In this document: positions 1 to 10,028 of the stretch, in pieces | Position numbering within the stretch: the stretch's first letter is position 1 | Layout: the number at the start of each line of letters is the position of its first letter | DNA from: Mariprofundus sp. | GTDB taxonomy: Bacteria > Pseudomonadota > Zetaproteobacteria > Mariprofundales > Mariprofundaceae | Assembly: GCA_030951065.1 (NCBI GenBank) | Contig: JAUZQH010000028.1 | Location: 1 to 27,261, forward strand | Direction: 5' to 3' | DNA length: 27,261 bases | Program-made: the position numbers and the translations under genes | The notes under the pieces: generated by a model | Database searches by the model: none | The model's input: only the letters and a program-made list of their open reading frames with translations | Told to the model about the DNA's origin: nothing

Positions 1-543
1 GACAAATACCAGGACACACGTCATAATATCGGCTTCCGGTTTCTTGACGTTTTAGCCAATCATGAGGGGCTGCGCTTTGCCGCAGTCCCTCGATTTCATG
101 CTGAAACAGCAAGCTGGGAACCAGCCAACGAGCGTATTCTGTTAGTCAAACCACAAACATTCATGAACCACAGCGGTGAGGCTGTCGGGGCACTGGCACG
201 TTATTATCATGTGGACGAGCAAGACATCCTGGTTGTGTATGATGATCTTGACCTGCCCTGCGGAAAACTGCGTATCAAAAAAGGTGGCGGCCATGGCGGT
301 CACAATGGCCTGCGCTCCATCCATGCACACCTGCCCACAACCGATTATATCCGCGTAAAAATTGGTATTGGCCGACCACCGCATGGTGATATTACTGCAT
401 GGGTACTGGGTAACGCCGATGAAGCGGATCGCGCCCACGAAGTTCGCATCTTTGCCGCGCTGATGGGTGAAATAAACACGCTGCTGTCTGGCCAAATCGA
501 CACAGCGGCAAATCGCATCCATCTGGCATTGCAAACAAAATAA
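1..543 (+). CDS. pth: Peptidyl-tRNA hydrolase, 5'-truncated by window edge
   Basis: This enzyme cleaves the ester bond of peptidyl-tRNA released from stalled ribosomes and so recycles tRNA in the cytoplasm. The reading frame is open from base 1 to the TAA at 541-543, giving 180 residues. About 10-15 residues are missing at the N terminus compared with the ~194 aa E. coli enzyme. Visible family signatures are TRHNIGF near the start (its His is the catalytic base), KPQTFMNHSG (substrate-binding Asn), the aspartate segment DDLDLPCG, and GGHGGHNGLRS with its second conserved Asn. The IGIGRPP stretch is also typical. ychF lies downstream on the same strand, a pairing common in proteobacteria. The gap between them is filled by a repeat element that begins at or just after the pth stop codon. 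Confidence 0.97.
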   Translation, partial: DKYQDTRHNIGFRFLDVLANHEGLRFAAVPRFHAETASWEPANERILLVKPQTFMNHSGEAVGALARYYHVDEQDILVVYDDLDLPCGKLRIKKGGGHGGHNGLRSIHAHLPTTDYIRVKIGIGRPPHGDITAWVLGNADEADRAHEVRIFAALMGEINTLLSGQIDTAANRIHLALQTK

Positions 544-544
544 T

Positions 545-690
545 CCTTTTACCGCGGAGGACGCAAAGGACGCAAAGAAAAGAAAGAACGGCTTCATCAG
601 CTTGGTGGAAAAGATTACACCCAATCTTATGCTGTAGATTCTTCTGGTTTTACCTCTGCGTCCCTTGTGTCCTCTGCGTTGAAAAAATAA
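545..690. repeat. Imperfect inverted-repeat element between pth and ychF
   Basis: The left arm (about 545-580) contains the tandem units CGGAGGACGCAAAGGACGCAAAG. The right arm (about 650-690) reads, in reverse complement, as CGCAGAGGACACAAGGGACGCAGAG, so roughly 30 of 37 positions match by hand alignment. The arms flank about 70 bp without an ORF. The whole would fold into one long hairpin if transcribed. Short CGCAGAGGACGCAGAG-type sequences are, from general familiarity, dispersed in many proteobacterial genomes. No transposase or clear target duplication is visible. The right end stops directly before the ychF ribosome binding site (GAGG, 691-694). Confidence 0.7.
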
Positions 691-700
691 GAGGTAATAT

Positions 701-1795
701 ATGGCACTGAGTATTGGAATTGTAGGCTTGCCCAATGTGGGGAAATCCACCCTGTTTAACGCGCTCAATGGCGGCGGTGCAGAAGCAGCCAATTACCCGT
801 TCTGCACCATTGATCCGAACGTCGGCATTGTACAGGTGCCCGATGCACGAATGGATGCGCTGGCGGAAATCGTTAAACCGCAGGCGATGCAGCATGCTAT
901 TGTCGAGTTTGTCGACATTGCCGGGCTGGTCGCAGGTGCGGCAAGCGGCGAAGGCCTCGGCAATAAATTCCTGGCCAATATTCGTGAATGTTCGGCCATT
1001 GCGCATGTAGTTCGCTGTTTTGAAGATGAAAATGTCACCCATGTTTCCGGCAAGATTGATCCGCTGTCTGATATTGAGGTCATAGACACCGAACTCATGC
1101 TCAAGGATATGGAAACTGTCCAAAAGGCGGTCCTGCGCACTGAAAAACAGTGCAAGACCGGTAACAAGGATGCCAAAGCCATACTGGAACTGCAGCAGAA
1201 AGTGCTGGCCGGACTGGAAGATGGCATTACCGTACGCCGCCAGCAACTTTCCGAAGATGAACAGGAGGCAATCAAGGAGTTGTGTCTGCTGACCATCAAG
1301 CCGGTACTGTATGTTACCAATGTGGATGACGCGTCGCTGCCTGATGGCAATACCTATGTTGATCAGGTTCGCAGTTTCGCTGCTGAAGAAGGAGCCCGCG
1401 TAGCTGTGATTTCTGCCCAGATTGAATCGGAACTGGCTGAAATGGACAAGGAATCACAAACTGAATTTCTGGCCGACCTTGGCTTGTCCGAGCCGGGCCT
1501 GAATACTGTCATTCGCGAAGCTTACACCCTGCTGGATCTGATCTCTTATTTCACCGCCGGTGTCAAGGAGGTACGAGCCTGGACCATTCACCGTGGTGAC
1601 ACGGCCCCGAAAGCGGCAGCGGTGATTCACAACGATTTCGAAAAAGGGTTTATTCGCGCCGAAACCATTGCCTATGAAGACTTCGTGTCCCTTGGTGGTG
1701 AAGCCAAAGCCAAGGAAGCCGGCAAAATGCGACTTGAAGGGAAGGAGTACATCGTCAAGGATGGGGATGTGCTTCACTTCAGATTCAACGTATAG
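701..1795 (+). CDS. ychF: Redox-responsive ATPase/GTPase YchF (Obg-related)
   Basis: YchF is a universally conserved P-loop NTPase of the Obg branch that prefers ATP, binds ribosomes and acts in translation and oxidative stress responses. The 364 residues match the usual ~363. Motifs in order: G1 GLPNVGKST (residues 8-16), G3 as DIAGL (about 72-76), and the altered G4 NVDD near residue 206, where canonical GTPases have NKxD. This G4 change goes with ATP preference in the family. The C-terminal ~85 residues form the TGS domain (ending [12 protein letters not shown]). ATG 701 follows GAGG at 691-694 with good spacing. ppa starts 27 bp downstream on the same strand, so cotranscription is possible. 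Confidence 0.98.
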   Translation: MALSIGIVGLPNVGKSTLFNALNGGGAEAANYPFCTIDPNVGIVQVPDARMDALAEIVKPQAMQHAIVEFVDIAGLVAGAASGEGLGNKFLANIRECSAIAHVVRCFEDENVTHVSGKIDPLSDIEVIDTELMLKDMETVQKAVLRTEKQCKTGNKDAKAILELQQKVLAGLEDGITVRRQQLSEDEQEAIKELCLLTIKPVLYVTNVDDASLPDGNTYVDQVRSFAAEEGARVAVISAQIESELAEMDKESQTEFLADLGLSEPGLNTVIREAYTLLDLISYFTAGVKEVRAWTIHRGDTAPKAAAVIHNDFEKGFIRAETIAYEDFVSLGGEAKAKEAGKMRLEGKEYIVKDGDVLHFRFNV

Positions 1796-1822
1796 CCTAG
1801 ACATAATATAGGGGAGACTATA

Positions 1823-2356
1823 ATGGATATAACAAAAATTCCTGCCGGTGAAAACCCGCCTGATGATATCAATGTGGTGATCGAAGTACCGCAGCATGCA
1901 GACCCGGTCAAATATGAACTGGACAAGGATTCCGGTGCATTCTTTGTCGATCGTTTCATGCATACGGCCATGCACTATCCGTGCAACTACGGCTTTATGC
2001 CCAATACGCTGTCGGATGATGGTGATCCGGTAGATGTCATGGTCATTTCCAAATTTTCACTGATTACCGGCTGCGTGGTACGCTGTCGTCCGATTGCCGT
2101 GCTGCATATGGAAGATGAGGCGGGTCAGGATGCCAAAGTGCTGGCAGTACCCGTATCCAAACTGAAACCATCATTTGATGATGTAAAATGTCTGGAAGAT
2201 GTGTCCAGCTTCCTGCTGGATCAAATTGCCCACTTCTTTGAACACTACAAGGATCTGGAAAAGAACAAGTGGGTCAAAGTAACAGGCTGGGGTAAAGCGG
2301 ATGCAGCACGTAAGGAAATCACCGATTCTATCGCACGTTATAACGGTGAACTGTAA
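1823..2356 (+). CDS. ppa: Soluble family I inorganic pyrophosphatase
   Basis: This cytoplasmic Mg-dependent enzyme hydrolyses pyrophosphate to two phosphates and pulls polymerisation and activation reactions forward. The length of 177 aa is close to the E. coli enzyme (175). Active-site blocks are present: KYELDKDSG near residues 33-41, the YPCNYGFMPNT block (about 52-62), and the metal-binding aspartates in DDGDPVDVM (about 65-73), which matches the DxDPxD signature. KNKWVKVTGW near the C terminus is also typical. The ribosome binding site is GGGGAG at 1811-1816. A strong terminator at 2392-2422 follows, and the next gene, hppA, encodes an unrelated enzyme for the same substrate. Confidence 0.98.
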   Translation: MDITKIPAGENPPDDINVVIEVPQHADPVKYELDKDSGAFFVDRFMHTAMHYPCNYGFMPNTLSDDGDPVDVMVISKFSLITGCVVRCRPIAVLHMEDEAGQDAKVLAVPVSKLKPSFDDVKCLEDVSSFLLDQIAHFFEHYKDLEKNKWVKVTGWGKADAARKEITDSIARYNGEL

Positions 2357-2391
2357 CTACGGGGATTGACCACGATACAACTTTAATTCAG

Positions 2392-2422
2392 AAAGGCGGT
2401 TGGGCAAGCAGCCGCTTTTTTT
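2392..2422 (+). terminator. Rho-independent terminator after ppa
   Basis: AAAGGCGGTTG (2392-2402) pairs with CAGCCGCTTTT (2409-2419) around the loop GGCAAG, giving an 11-bp stem with two G-T pairs. The right arm runs into a T tract. It lies 35 bp after the ppa stop and ends directly at the upstream candidate ATG of hppA (2423). This favours the later hppA start at 2447. Confidence 0.8.
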
Positions 2423-2446
2423 ATGGATGAACAGGGGGTAAAAAGC

Positions 2447-4450
2447 ATGAATGAACAAATGATTCCGGCTGTTTTCGGCATCGCAGGGCTGATCATCGCA
2501 TTCTTTTTGTACCTGGTCGTCAAAAGATATCCTGCCGGCGAGGGTAAAGTCGTTGAGATTGGTGAAGCCATTCATCTCGGCGCGATGGTGTTCATGAAAC
2601 GTGAATATACCATTCTGGCTGCCTTTGTTGGCATCGTCGCTGTTGCGCTGGCCCTCACGCTGGGTACAAATACAACCATCGCCTTTCTGCTAGGTGCAAT
2701 CTGTTCAGCCATGGCCGGTTACTTCGGTATGTTTGCTGCCACCAAGGCAAATGTACGCACAGCCACAGCAGCCCAGAATGAAGGCGCTGCAACGGCTCTG
2801 AGAATCTCTTTCTATGGCGGCTCAATCATGGGGCTTACTGTTGCCTCGCTGGGATTGCTGGGGCTTGGCACCTTATACCTCTTTTTCGGCGGTGATCCTG
2901 AGACAGCACATGCCATTCACGGCTTTGGTATGGGCGCATCATCGGTGGCCCTGTTCTCCCGTGTGGGCGGTGGTATTTTCACCAAGAGCGCAGATGTCGG
3001 GGCTGATCTGGTCGGCAAAATCGAAGCCGGTATTCCGGAAGATGATCCACGCAACCCAGGTGTCATTGCCGATAATGTTGGTGATAATGTCGGTGATGTG
3101 GCCGGTATGGGTTCCGATATTTTCGAATCCTACTGCGGTGCGATTATTGCCACCATCGCCATGGCCTCAACCTTGGCTGCTGACATTCTGGCTCCGATCG
3201 GAGAACAGCAATCGCTGATGTTTCTACCCCTCGCCCTGGCCTCGCTTGGTCTGCTCTGTTCGACTGCAGGCATCGTACTGGTTAAATTATTCGCCAATAA
3301 AGAACCGGCTCTGGCTCTGCGCATCGGCACCATTGGCGCATCAGTGCTGTTCATTGTCACGGCATTTTTTGTTGTGGCTATGCTTGACGTCGCTTCATCT
3401 GTATGGGGCGCCATTATCTCCGGAGCCATCGGTGGCATTATTATCGGTGTCGTGACCGAATATTATACGGGCGGAAAGCCGGTGCGCGATATTGCCAATG
3501 CGGGTGAAACCGGCCCGGCAACGGTGATGATTTCAGGCCTTGCCATCGGCATGGAATCAGTTGTCGTTCCCATCCTGACCATTGCTGCCATCATTTATGT
3601 ATCCACCTCCATGGCCGGCATTTACGGCGTTGGTATTGCCGCTGTCGGTATGCTGGCAACAGTCGGCATTACCATGGCAATTGATGCCTATGGTCCGGTT
3701 GCAGACAATGCGGGCGGCATTGCCGAAATGTCCGGCATGGGTGAAGAAACACGGAAAATTACTGACTCACTGGACGAACTGGGTAACACCACGGCTGCCA
3801 TCGGCAAAGGATTTGCGATCGGTGCCGCTGCCCTGGCTGCGTTGGCCATCATTGCTGCATTTGTGCAGACTGTATCCTTGCACCATGAAGGGTTTGCGCT
3901 GAACCTGAATGAACCGCTGGTGCTGATCGGCCTGTTTATCGGTGGCATTTTCCCATTTCTGGTTGCAGCCCTGACCATGACAGCCGTAGGCGATGCAGCC
4001 TTTGAAATGATCAAGGAGATTCGCCGCCAGTTCCACGAGATTCCGGGATTGATGGAAGGCAAGGCTGAGCCTGATCATGCCAAATGCATTGAGATTGCGA
4101 CCAATGCAGCGTTAAAAAAGATGATCCTGCCGGGAGTGCTGGCTGTTTCTGCTCCGGTGGTGATCGGATTCGGACTTGGTGCTCAGGCGCTCGGCGGTAT
4201 GCTGGCAGGCGCTCTGGTTTGCTGTGTGCTGATGGCGCTGATGATGGCTAATGCCGGTGGTGCGTGGGACAATGCAAAAAAATATGTAGAAAAAGGAAAC
4301 CTGGGTGGCAAAGGCTCGGATGTACACAAGGCAGTTGTTGTCGGTGACACCGTCGGAGACCCGTTCAAGGACACCTCGGGCCCGTCCATGAACATTCTAA
4401 TCAATGTAATGGCCATTGTATCGCTGGTGATAGCCCCGCTATTAAGCTGA
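2447..4450 (+). CDS. hppA: Membrane-bound ion-translocating pyrophosphatase, K+-dependent type
   Basis: This integral membrane pump couples pyrophosphate hydrolysis to H+ (or Na+) export. It has 667 residues with about 16 hydrophobic segments, as usual for the family. The catalytic signature around residues 183-220 includes [23 protein letters not shown] and [11 protein letters not shown]. The second acidic region contains [12 protein letters not shown], and the C-terminal one [17 protein letters not shown]. At about residue 446 the motif is [10 protein letters not shown]; Ala (not Lys) after GNTT marks the K+-dependent subfamily. I could not decide between H+ and Na+ pumping. ATG 2447 is preferred over ATG 2423 because AGGGGG (2433-2438) precedes it and 2423 abuts the terminator. 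A DUF4389 gene follows after 10 bp. Confidence 0.97.
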   Translation: MNEQMIPAVFGIAGLIIAFFLYLVVKRYPAGEGKVVEIGEAIHLGAMVFMKREYTILAAFVGIVAVALALTLGTNTTIAFLLGAICSAMAGYFGMFAATKANVRTATAAQNEGAATALRISFYGGSIMGLTVASLGLLGLGTLYLFFGGDPETAHAIHGFGMGASSVALFSRVGGGIFTKSADVGADLVGKIEAGIPEDDPRNPGVIADNVGDNVGDVAGMGSDIFESYCGAIIATIAMASTLAADILAPIGEQQSLMFLPLALASLGLLCSTAGIVLVKLFANKEPALALRIGTIGASVLFIVTAFFVVAMLDVASSVWGAIISGAIGGIIIGVVTEYYTGGKPVRDIANAGETGPATVMISGLAIGMESVVVPILTIAAIIYVSTSMAGIYGVGIAAVGMLATVGITMAIDAYGPVADNAGGIAEMSGMGEETRKITDSLDELGNTTAAIGKGFAIGAAALAALAIIAAFVQTVSLHHEGFALNLNEPLVLIGLFIGGIFPFLVAALTMTAVGDAAFEMIKEIRRQFHEIPGLMEGKAEPDHAKCIEIATNAALKKMILPGVLAVSAPVVIGFGLGAQALGGMLAGALVCCVLMALMMANAGGAWDNAKKYVEKGNLGGKGSDVHKAVVVGDTVGDPFKDTSGPSMNILINVMAIVSLVIAPLLS

Positions 4451-4460
4451 GGAGTATAAA

Positions 4461-4889
4461 ATGCGTGATGATTTGAAAGCTCATGTCACTGATATGAATG
4501 TCTGGATGCGGCTATTGTTCATGCTGCTGTTCGGTGTCATTTATTCCGTTACCCGAATCGTACTTATTGCCGTCGTAATACTACAATTTATGTGGGTGCT
4601 GTTCACCGGCGACAAAAACCGGCCTCTGCTCAGCTTTGGCAATCAGCTTTCCACTTTTGTATATCAGATTTACCGTTATTTGACCTTCAATACGGAACAC
4701 CGTCCATTTCCTTTCTCAGACTGGCCCGGTGATGCGGCATTGATCACAGGTGAACAGGAAACTGCGGTAGAATCATCAACAGTCGAAAAGAATGAACATA
4801 AAAAAGAGGACTTTGAAGACAGTATCGATGCAGCTTCAGAGTCGGGCATCGAAGTGGATGAAAAACCGGGTCCCCGGAATGAGCCCTAG
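4461..4889 (+). CDS. DUF4389 family small membrane protein
   Basis: This 142-residue protein has a hydrophobic hairpin in its first half: [19 protein letters not shown] and then [16 protein letters not shown], probably two membrane helices. The motif ...[21 protein letters not shown] is typical of DUF4389 proteins, whose function is not known to me. The C-terminal ~45 residues are strongly acidic and lysine-rich ([20 protein letters not shown]) and probably disordered in the cytoplasm. A strong GAGGAG ribosome binding site overlaps the hppA stop (TGA 4448-4450), so it is very likely translated from the hppA transcript. Its TAG stop (4887-4889) lies inside the CTAG at the left edge of the inserted element described next. 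Confidence 0.9.
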   Translation: MRDDLKAHVTDMNVWMRLLFMLLFGVIYSVTRIVLIAVVILQFMWVLFTGDKNRPLLSFGNQLSTFVYQIYRYLTFNTEHRPFPFSDWPGDAALITGEQETAVESSTVEKNEHKKEDFEDSIDAASESGIEVDEKPGPRNEP

Positions 4890-5054
4890 GAGTCTGTCGG
4901 GCTTAGGGTGATCGTAGCGAGCAGGTGGGGGAACGAGTCAAAAACAGCATGATTTTGAGGCGCATAGTGGTAACTACGCAACGATAAATCAGGATATTTT
5001 GGGCCGTTATCCCTAACGCACAGTAGATCTCTCATAAGTCCGACAGACTCCTAG
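4886..5054. mobile_element. MITE-like element with 16-bp terminal inverted repeats and CTAG target duplications
   Basis: CTAGGAGTCTGTCGGGCTTA at 4886-4905 is repeated in inverted orientation at 5035-5054 with a single mismatch. The outer CTAG on each side (4886-4889 and 5051-5054) reads as a 4-bp target duplication. The remaining GAGTCTGTCGGRCTTA-type ends enclose 161 bp with no ORF of note. A small internal hairpin sits near 4960-4980. A palindromic CTAG target is characteristic of some IS5-family elements, so a passenger of an IS5-like transposase is inferred. No transposase gene lies in the window. Both flanking convergent genes take their stop codons from the CTAG copies. Confidence 0.8.
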
Positions 5055-5767
5055 CCGCCCAGTTCGCGGGTAGCCGCCTCAATATCTTTTTCCAACCGCG
5101 CCATCAGTTCGACACGTCTGGTTGACGATACTTCTTCAGCAGAAATATAGGGCAAAAAACGGAATGTCATCGTACCCGGTTTTTTGATAAAACCATGTTT
5201 CGGCCACAAAGCTCCTGCATTGTGCGCCATCGGCAGAATACCGACTTTGGCTTTCTGGGCCAGAATCACCCCGCCCGGCTGATAGTTCCCGGTTGTGCCA
5301 ACTGCGGCGCGTGTTCCTTCCGGGAAAATCACCACCCAGCGGTTTTTGCCCAGCATGTCCGAACCACGCTTGATAACCTGTTTGATAGCTTGACGGGGAG
5401 AACCACGACGAATACCTATCGCGCCCATCAGCGCCAGAGCCCAGCCGAAAAAGGGGATATAGAACAATTCGCGTTTGAGTATCCAAGTGTAAGGCGGCAC
5501 AAGAATCGGCATAGCTATCGTTTCAGCCGCTGACTGGTGTTTGGCGACCACCACGCAGGCGTGATCAGGGAAATATTCCTTACCCTCAATCACGATACGG
5601 ATACCGCACAAAAGCCTGAGAAGAAAAAACGTGACCTTTGACCAAGTCTTCGCCCATAGCCATGAAGCGGAAAAACCGAATGGTCTAAACAGGATAATCA
5701 ACAGTGAAAGCAACAGCGTCAGTAACACAAAACAAAGATTAAACAGTGCGGAACGAATGAGCAGCAT
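5051..5767 (-). CDS. 1-acyl-sn-glycerol-3-phosphate acyltransferase-like protein (PlsC family)
   Basis: PlsC-type enzymes transfer an acyl chain to lysophosphatidate at the cytoplasmic membrane during phospholipid synthesis. The 238-residue protein begins with a long hydrophobic helix (SALFNLCFVLLTLLLSLLIIL). The acyltransferase block I is KHQSAAET near residues 77-84, an H-x4-E variant of the usual H-x4-D. Block III is FPEGTR near residue 148, and a proline/glycine block (VGILPMAHNAG) near 173-183 is also in place. The start is ATG 5767, which shares its A with the gmhB TGA; a TTG lies just upstream in frame. GGGAGAGGG before it is a strong ribosome binding site. Last gene of the trxB-gmhB-plsC-like unit. 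The substrate could be another lysolipid. Confidence 0.88.
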   Translation of the reverse strand: MLLIRSALFNLCFVLLTLLLSLLIILFRPFGFSASWLWAKTWSKVTFFLLRLLCGIRIVIEGKEYFPDHACVVVAKHQSAAETIAMPILVPPYTWILKRELFYIPFFGWALALMGAIGIRRGSPRQAIKQVIKRGSDMLGKNRWVVIFPEGTRAAVGTTGNYQPGGVILAQKAKVGILPMAHNAGALWPKHGFIKKPGTMTFRFLPYISAEEVSSTRRVELMARLEKDIEAATRELGG

Positions 5768-6339
5768 CAACCCTCTCCCTGGAGAATCATGTCTACGGCT
5801 TCAGCGAGATTTGCATATACTCGAATGTCCGGCTGCAGGCGGCGTGATTCCTCCAAAATCATGGCAGCATCACCATAACCGCTCTGTACCAGCATGGCCG
5901 GTACGCCGGCAGCATGCGCTGCCTGCACATCACGGATCGAATCCCCCACAAACAATGCTGCTTCCGGCTGATTCTCCATACCCAGAGCCTGTAATGTTTC
6001 AAGCACCATGCCCGGTTTGGGCTTGCGACAAAAACAATGATCATCCGGCCCATGCGGACAATAAGCGACATGAGAAATGAAGCCACCAGCCTGCTCAATG
6101 GCCAGCATCATTTTGGCATGTATCGTGTTGAATGTATCCTGATTCATCATGTTACGTGCCAGCGCCGATTGATTGCTGATAATAGTTGTTGTCAGTCCCG
6201 CCCTGGTCAGCCGGGCAATAGCTTCCAGTGAACCTGGAATAGGATGCCACTGCTCAGGGGTGAGGATATAATCCGGTGAATCAAAATTAATGACGCCGTC
6301 GCGATCCAGCAGAACAGCCAACGGCCGACGGGTATTCAT
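5767..6339 (-). CDS. gmhB: D-glycero-beta-D-manno-heptose-1,7-bisphosphate 7-phosphatase
   Basis: GmhB removes the C7 phosphate from heptose bisphosphate on the way to ADP-heptose for the LPS inner core. The 190 residues match the E. coli protein (191). HAD motifs: DRDGVIN with nucleophile Asp12 and acid/base Asp14, ISNQS (Ser/Asn of motif II, about 54-58), CRKPKPGM (Lys of motif III, about 104-111) and GDSIRD (about 132-137). The family-specific zinc site is present as C94-x-H96 and C102-x-C104. It starts 3 bp after the trxB stop and overlaps the plsC-like start, so the three are one operon. Its presence supports a Gram-negative host with heptose-containing LPS. Confidence 0.96.
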   Translation of the reverse strand: MNTRRPLAVLLDRDGVINFDSPDYILTPEQWHPIPGSLEAIARLTRAGLTTTIISNQSALARNMMNQDTFNTIHAKMMLAIEQAGGFISHVAYCPHGPDDHCFCRKPKPGMVLETLQALGMENQPEAALFVGDSIRDVQAAHAAGVPAMLVQSGYGDAAMILEESRRLQPDIRVYANLAEAVDMILQGEG

Positions 6340-6342
6340 ACG

Positions 6343-7729
<1,387 letters not shown>

Positions 7730-9895
7730 ATGGCAACGAAAAAAACAAAAGAACAGACACGAAACATACTGAAAGAAGTCTTTGGTTATGACTCCTTCCG
7801 TCCCATGCAGGAAGAAATTATCTGTACACTGCTCGACGGCAAGGATGCCTTTGTATTGATGCCAACCGGTGGCGGTAAATCAATCTGCTACCAGATACCG
7901 GCGATCATGCGGGAAGGTACCGGCATTGTCGTATCACCGCTGATTTCACTGATGAAAGATCAGGTTGATGCCTTGACTGCATGCGGCGTTAAAGCCGCAT
8001 ACTACAACTCATCACTGAAAGCTGCCGAGGCCAAGGACGTACTGGACAGGTTTGAATCCGGTGATCTCGACCTGCTTTATGTGGCGCCTGAGCGTCTGCT
8101 TTCGAAAGGGTTCCTGGCCAAGCTCGAACATGTGCCACTGGCCATGTTCGCCATTGATGAAGCTCACTGCGTTTCACAATGGGGCCATGATTTCCGACCG
8201 GAATATGTGCGTTTGGGCGAGTTGCGCGAGATATTCCCCAATGTGCCTATGCTGGCCCTGACGGCTACTGCCGACGAACACACCCGTGAAGATATCTCCG
8301 ACCGTCTGAAGCTGGCCAAGGCCAAACGTTTCGTGGCCAGTTTTGATCGCCCGAATATCCGTTATCTGGTCGCCGAAAAACGTCAACCGCTTACCCAGAT
8401 CCTGCAGTTTCTGGAAGGCTGGCCGAACAACTCGGGAGTCATTTACTGTCTGTCGAGAAAGCGGGTGGAAGATCTGGCTGTAAACCTGCAGCGCCATGGT
8501 ATCCGGGCGGCAGCTTATCATGCCGGCATTCCCGGTCGATCACGTGAAAAAGTACAGGATGATTTTCTGCGGGATCGGGTGAAAGTGATTGTCGCCACCA
8601 TCGCCTTCGGCATGGGCGTAGACAAACCGAATGTGCGCTTTGTGATTCACCACGATTTACCCAAAAGCATTGAATCCTATTATCAGGAAACCGGGCGAGC
8701 AGGCCGTGATGGTTTAGAGTCCGAGGCGCTAATGCTTTATGGCTCGGGTGATGTAAATCTGGTCCGCCGCCTGATAGAAAACGTCGAAAATATTGATCAG
8801 CGCCGGGTTGAAGTTCACAAGCTCAACAGTATGGTGGCATTCTCCGAAGCACTGACCTGCCGACGCCGTGTATTGCTCGGTTATTTTGGCGAACCTCTGG
8901 ATGAGCCCTGCGGCAACTGCGATATCTGTCTTGATCCGCCTGAAACATACGATGCCACTGAACTTGCCAAGGTAGCTTTGCAATGCGTACGCGAACTCAA
9001 TGGTCATTTCGGCATGGGTTACATTGTCGATGTACTGCGTGGTTCTAAAAATGCACGTATCCTCGAACACAAACATGATAAATTAAAAACCCATGGCGCA
9101 GGTGCCGATATCAATGCTGATGAGTGGACATCCATTCTGCGCCAGCTGGTACATCATGGCTATTTTATTCAGGATGTTTCCAAACGTGCAGCCATGCTGG
9201 CAACCAAAAAAGCTGACTTTATCGGGTTTGGCGAACCGATCATGCTGGCTAAGTACCAACCTGGAATCCGGCGGCATTTCAAGCGTCTGGGTACACCACG
9301 CGATGAAGCCCTGTTCAAGAAACTGGTAAAATTAAGAGAAGAACTTGCCGACAAGGAAGATGTTCCGCCACATGTGGTATTCAGCGACGTAACGCTAACT
9401 GAAATGAGCCAGCACAAACCTGTATCTGAAGATGCCATGCGCAGAATCAGCGGTGTCGGCGTGCATAAACTGGAAGAATATGGTGAAGTTTTTATTGCCC
9501 TCATCCAGAAACATGTCGATAGCGAAGACGGGAAAAGCGCCAAGAGCGGAAGCAAGGATATCCCCATGCTGATTGCCAAAGGGCCCGGGGTGAATGAAAC
9601 GCAAACCTATATTCTGTCGCTCTACCGCAAGGGGTATAGTCTGCAGGAAATTGCAGCGCAGCAGGGTGTCAGTGAGGACACCGTGCTGAAACATTATGTT
9701 GCCATTATCCGGGCAGGCCAGTTCATTGATGTACCTGCTTTTATCGGCGATGATTTTGATACCCTGATGGCTGAACTGGACGATGCAGACCCCTACGCAT
9801 CACTGTCTGAAATCAAACGGGAACTGTCGGTTGATCTGAGCAACGATGAATTCCGGTTGATTCTGGCCTGGCGCGAAGCTATCGGTGTGGCATAA
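7730..9895 (+). CDS. recQ: ATP-dependent DNA helicase RecQ with extended C terminus
   Basis: RecQ is a 3'-5' DNA helicase of recombination and replication-fork repair. From ATG 7730 (preceded by GAGGAAGAGA) the protein has 721 residues, against ~609 in E. coli. Domains: SF2 helicase with Walker A MPTGGGKS (44-51), DEAH (143-146) and the QETGRAGRDG motif VI. The RQC zinc site follows, with one Cys in CRRRV and three in CGNCDIC. Then come the winged helix, an HRDC domain (about 530-595), and an extra segment (about 610-721) whose YRKGYSLQEIAAQQGVSEDTVLKHY resembles a helicase-associated helix-turn-helix. The frame is open 29 codons further upstream, but that part is unlike RecQ. Convergent with the arsC-like gene. 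Confidence 0.97.
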   Translation: MATKKTKEQTRNILKEVFGYDSFRPMQEEIICTLLDGKDAFVLMPTGGGKSICYQIPAIMREGTGIVVSPLISLMKDQVDALTACGVKAAYYNSSLKAAEAKDVLDRFESGDLDLLYVAPERLLSKGFLAKLEHVPLAMFAIDEAHCVSQWGHDFRPEYVRLGELREIFPNVPMLALTATADEHTREDISDRLKLAKAKRFVASFDRPNIRYLVAEKRQPLTQILQFLEGWPNNSGVIYCLSRKRVEDLAVNLQRHGIRAAAYHAGIPGRSREKVQDDFLRDRVKVIVATIAFGMGVDKPNVRFVIHHDLPKSIESYYQETGRAGRDGLESEALMLYGSGDVNLVRRLIENVENIDQRRVEVHKLNSMVAFSEALTCRRRVLLGYFGEPLDEPCGNCDICLDPPETYDATELAKVALQCVRELNGHFGMGYIVDVLRGSKNARILEHKHDKLKTHGAGADINADEWTSILRQLVHHGYFIQDVSKRAAMLATKKADFIGFGEPIMLAKYQPGIRRHFKRLGTPRDEALFKKLVKLREELADKEDVPPHVVFSDVTLTEMSQHKPVSEDAMRRISGVGVHKLEEYGEVFIALIQKHVDSEDGKSAKSGSKDIPMLIAKGPGVNETQTYILSLYRKGYSLQEIAAQQGVSEDTVLKHYVAIIRAGQFIDVPAFIGDDFDTLMAELDDADPYASLSEIKRELSVDLSNDEFRLILAWREAIGVA

Positions 9896-9919
9896 CGAAA
9901 CACCTCAGAAATACCATGT

Positions 9920-9947
9920 AAACACAGAGGGGAATCTGTGTTTCTAC
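9920..9947 (+). terminator. Hairpin terminator after recQ
   Basis: AAACACAGA (9920-9928) pairs perfectly with TCTGTGTTT (9935-9943) around the loop GGGGAA. It lies 24 bp after the recQ stop and ends in a short T run, so it probably terminates recQ transcription. Confidence 0.6.
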
Positions 9948-9978
9948 GATGCAACACTGCAATAGCCGCTTACGTTAC

Positions 9979-10004
9979 GGGTGCCCTGAACATTCAGGGC
10001 ACCC
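9979..10004. repeat. Perfect 12-bp inverted repeat between convergent recQ and arsC-like gene
   Basis: GGGTGCCCTGAA (9979-9990) and TTCAGGGCACCC (9993-10004) are exact inverted copies around a CA centre. It is 24 bp beyond the stop of the arsC-like gene on the opposite strand. No long T tract is present on either side, so it may be an RNA 3'-end stabilising hairpin, a factor-assisted terminator or a protein site. Confidence 0.5.
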
Positions 10005-10028
10005 ATGCGTATCAATGGGCTATTATCC

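Noticed and set aside
142..1246. Long antisense frames (142-792 and 650-1246) over pth and ychF
   Set aside because: They oppose well-conserved coding sequence and cross the repeat element; no protein family is recognisable.
2423..2446. Upstream start for hppA at ATG 2423
   Set aside because: It lies directly after the terminator T tract with no ribosome binding site, whereas ATG 2447 has AGGGGG at proper spacing.
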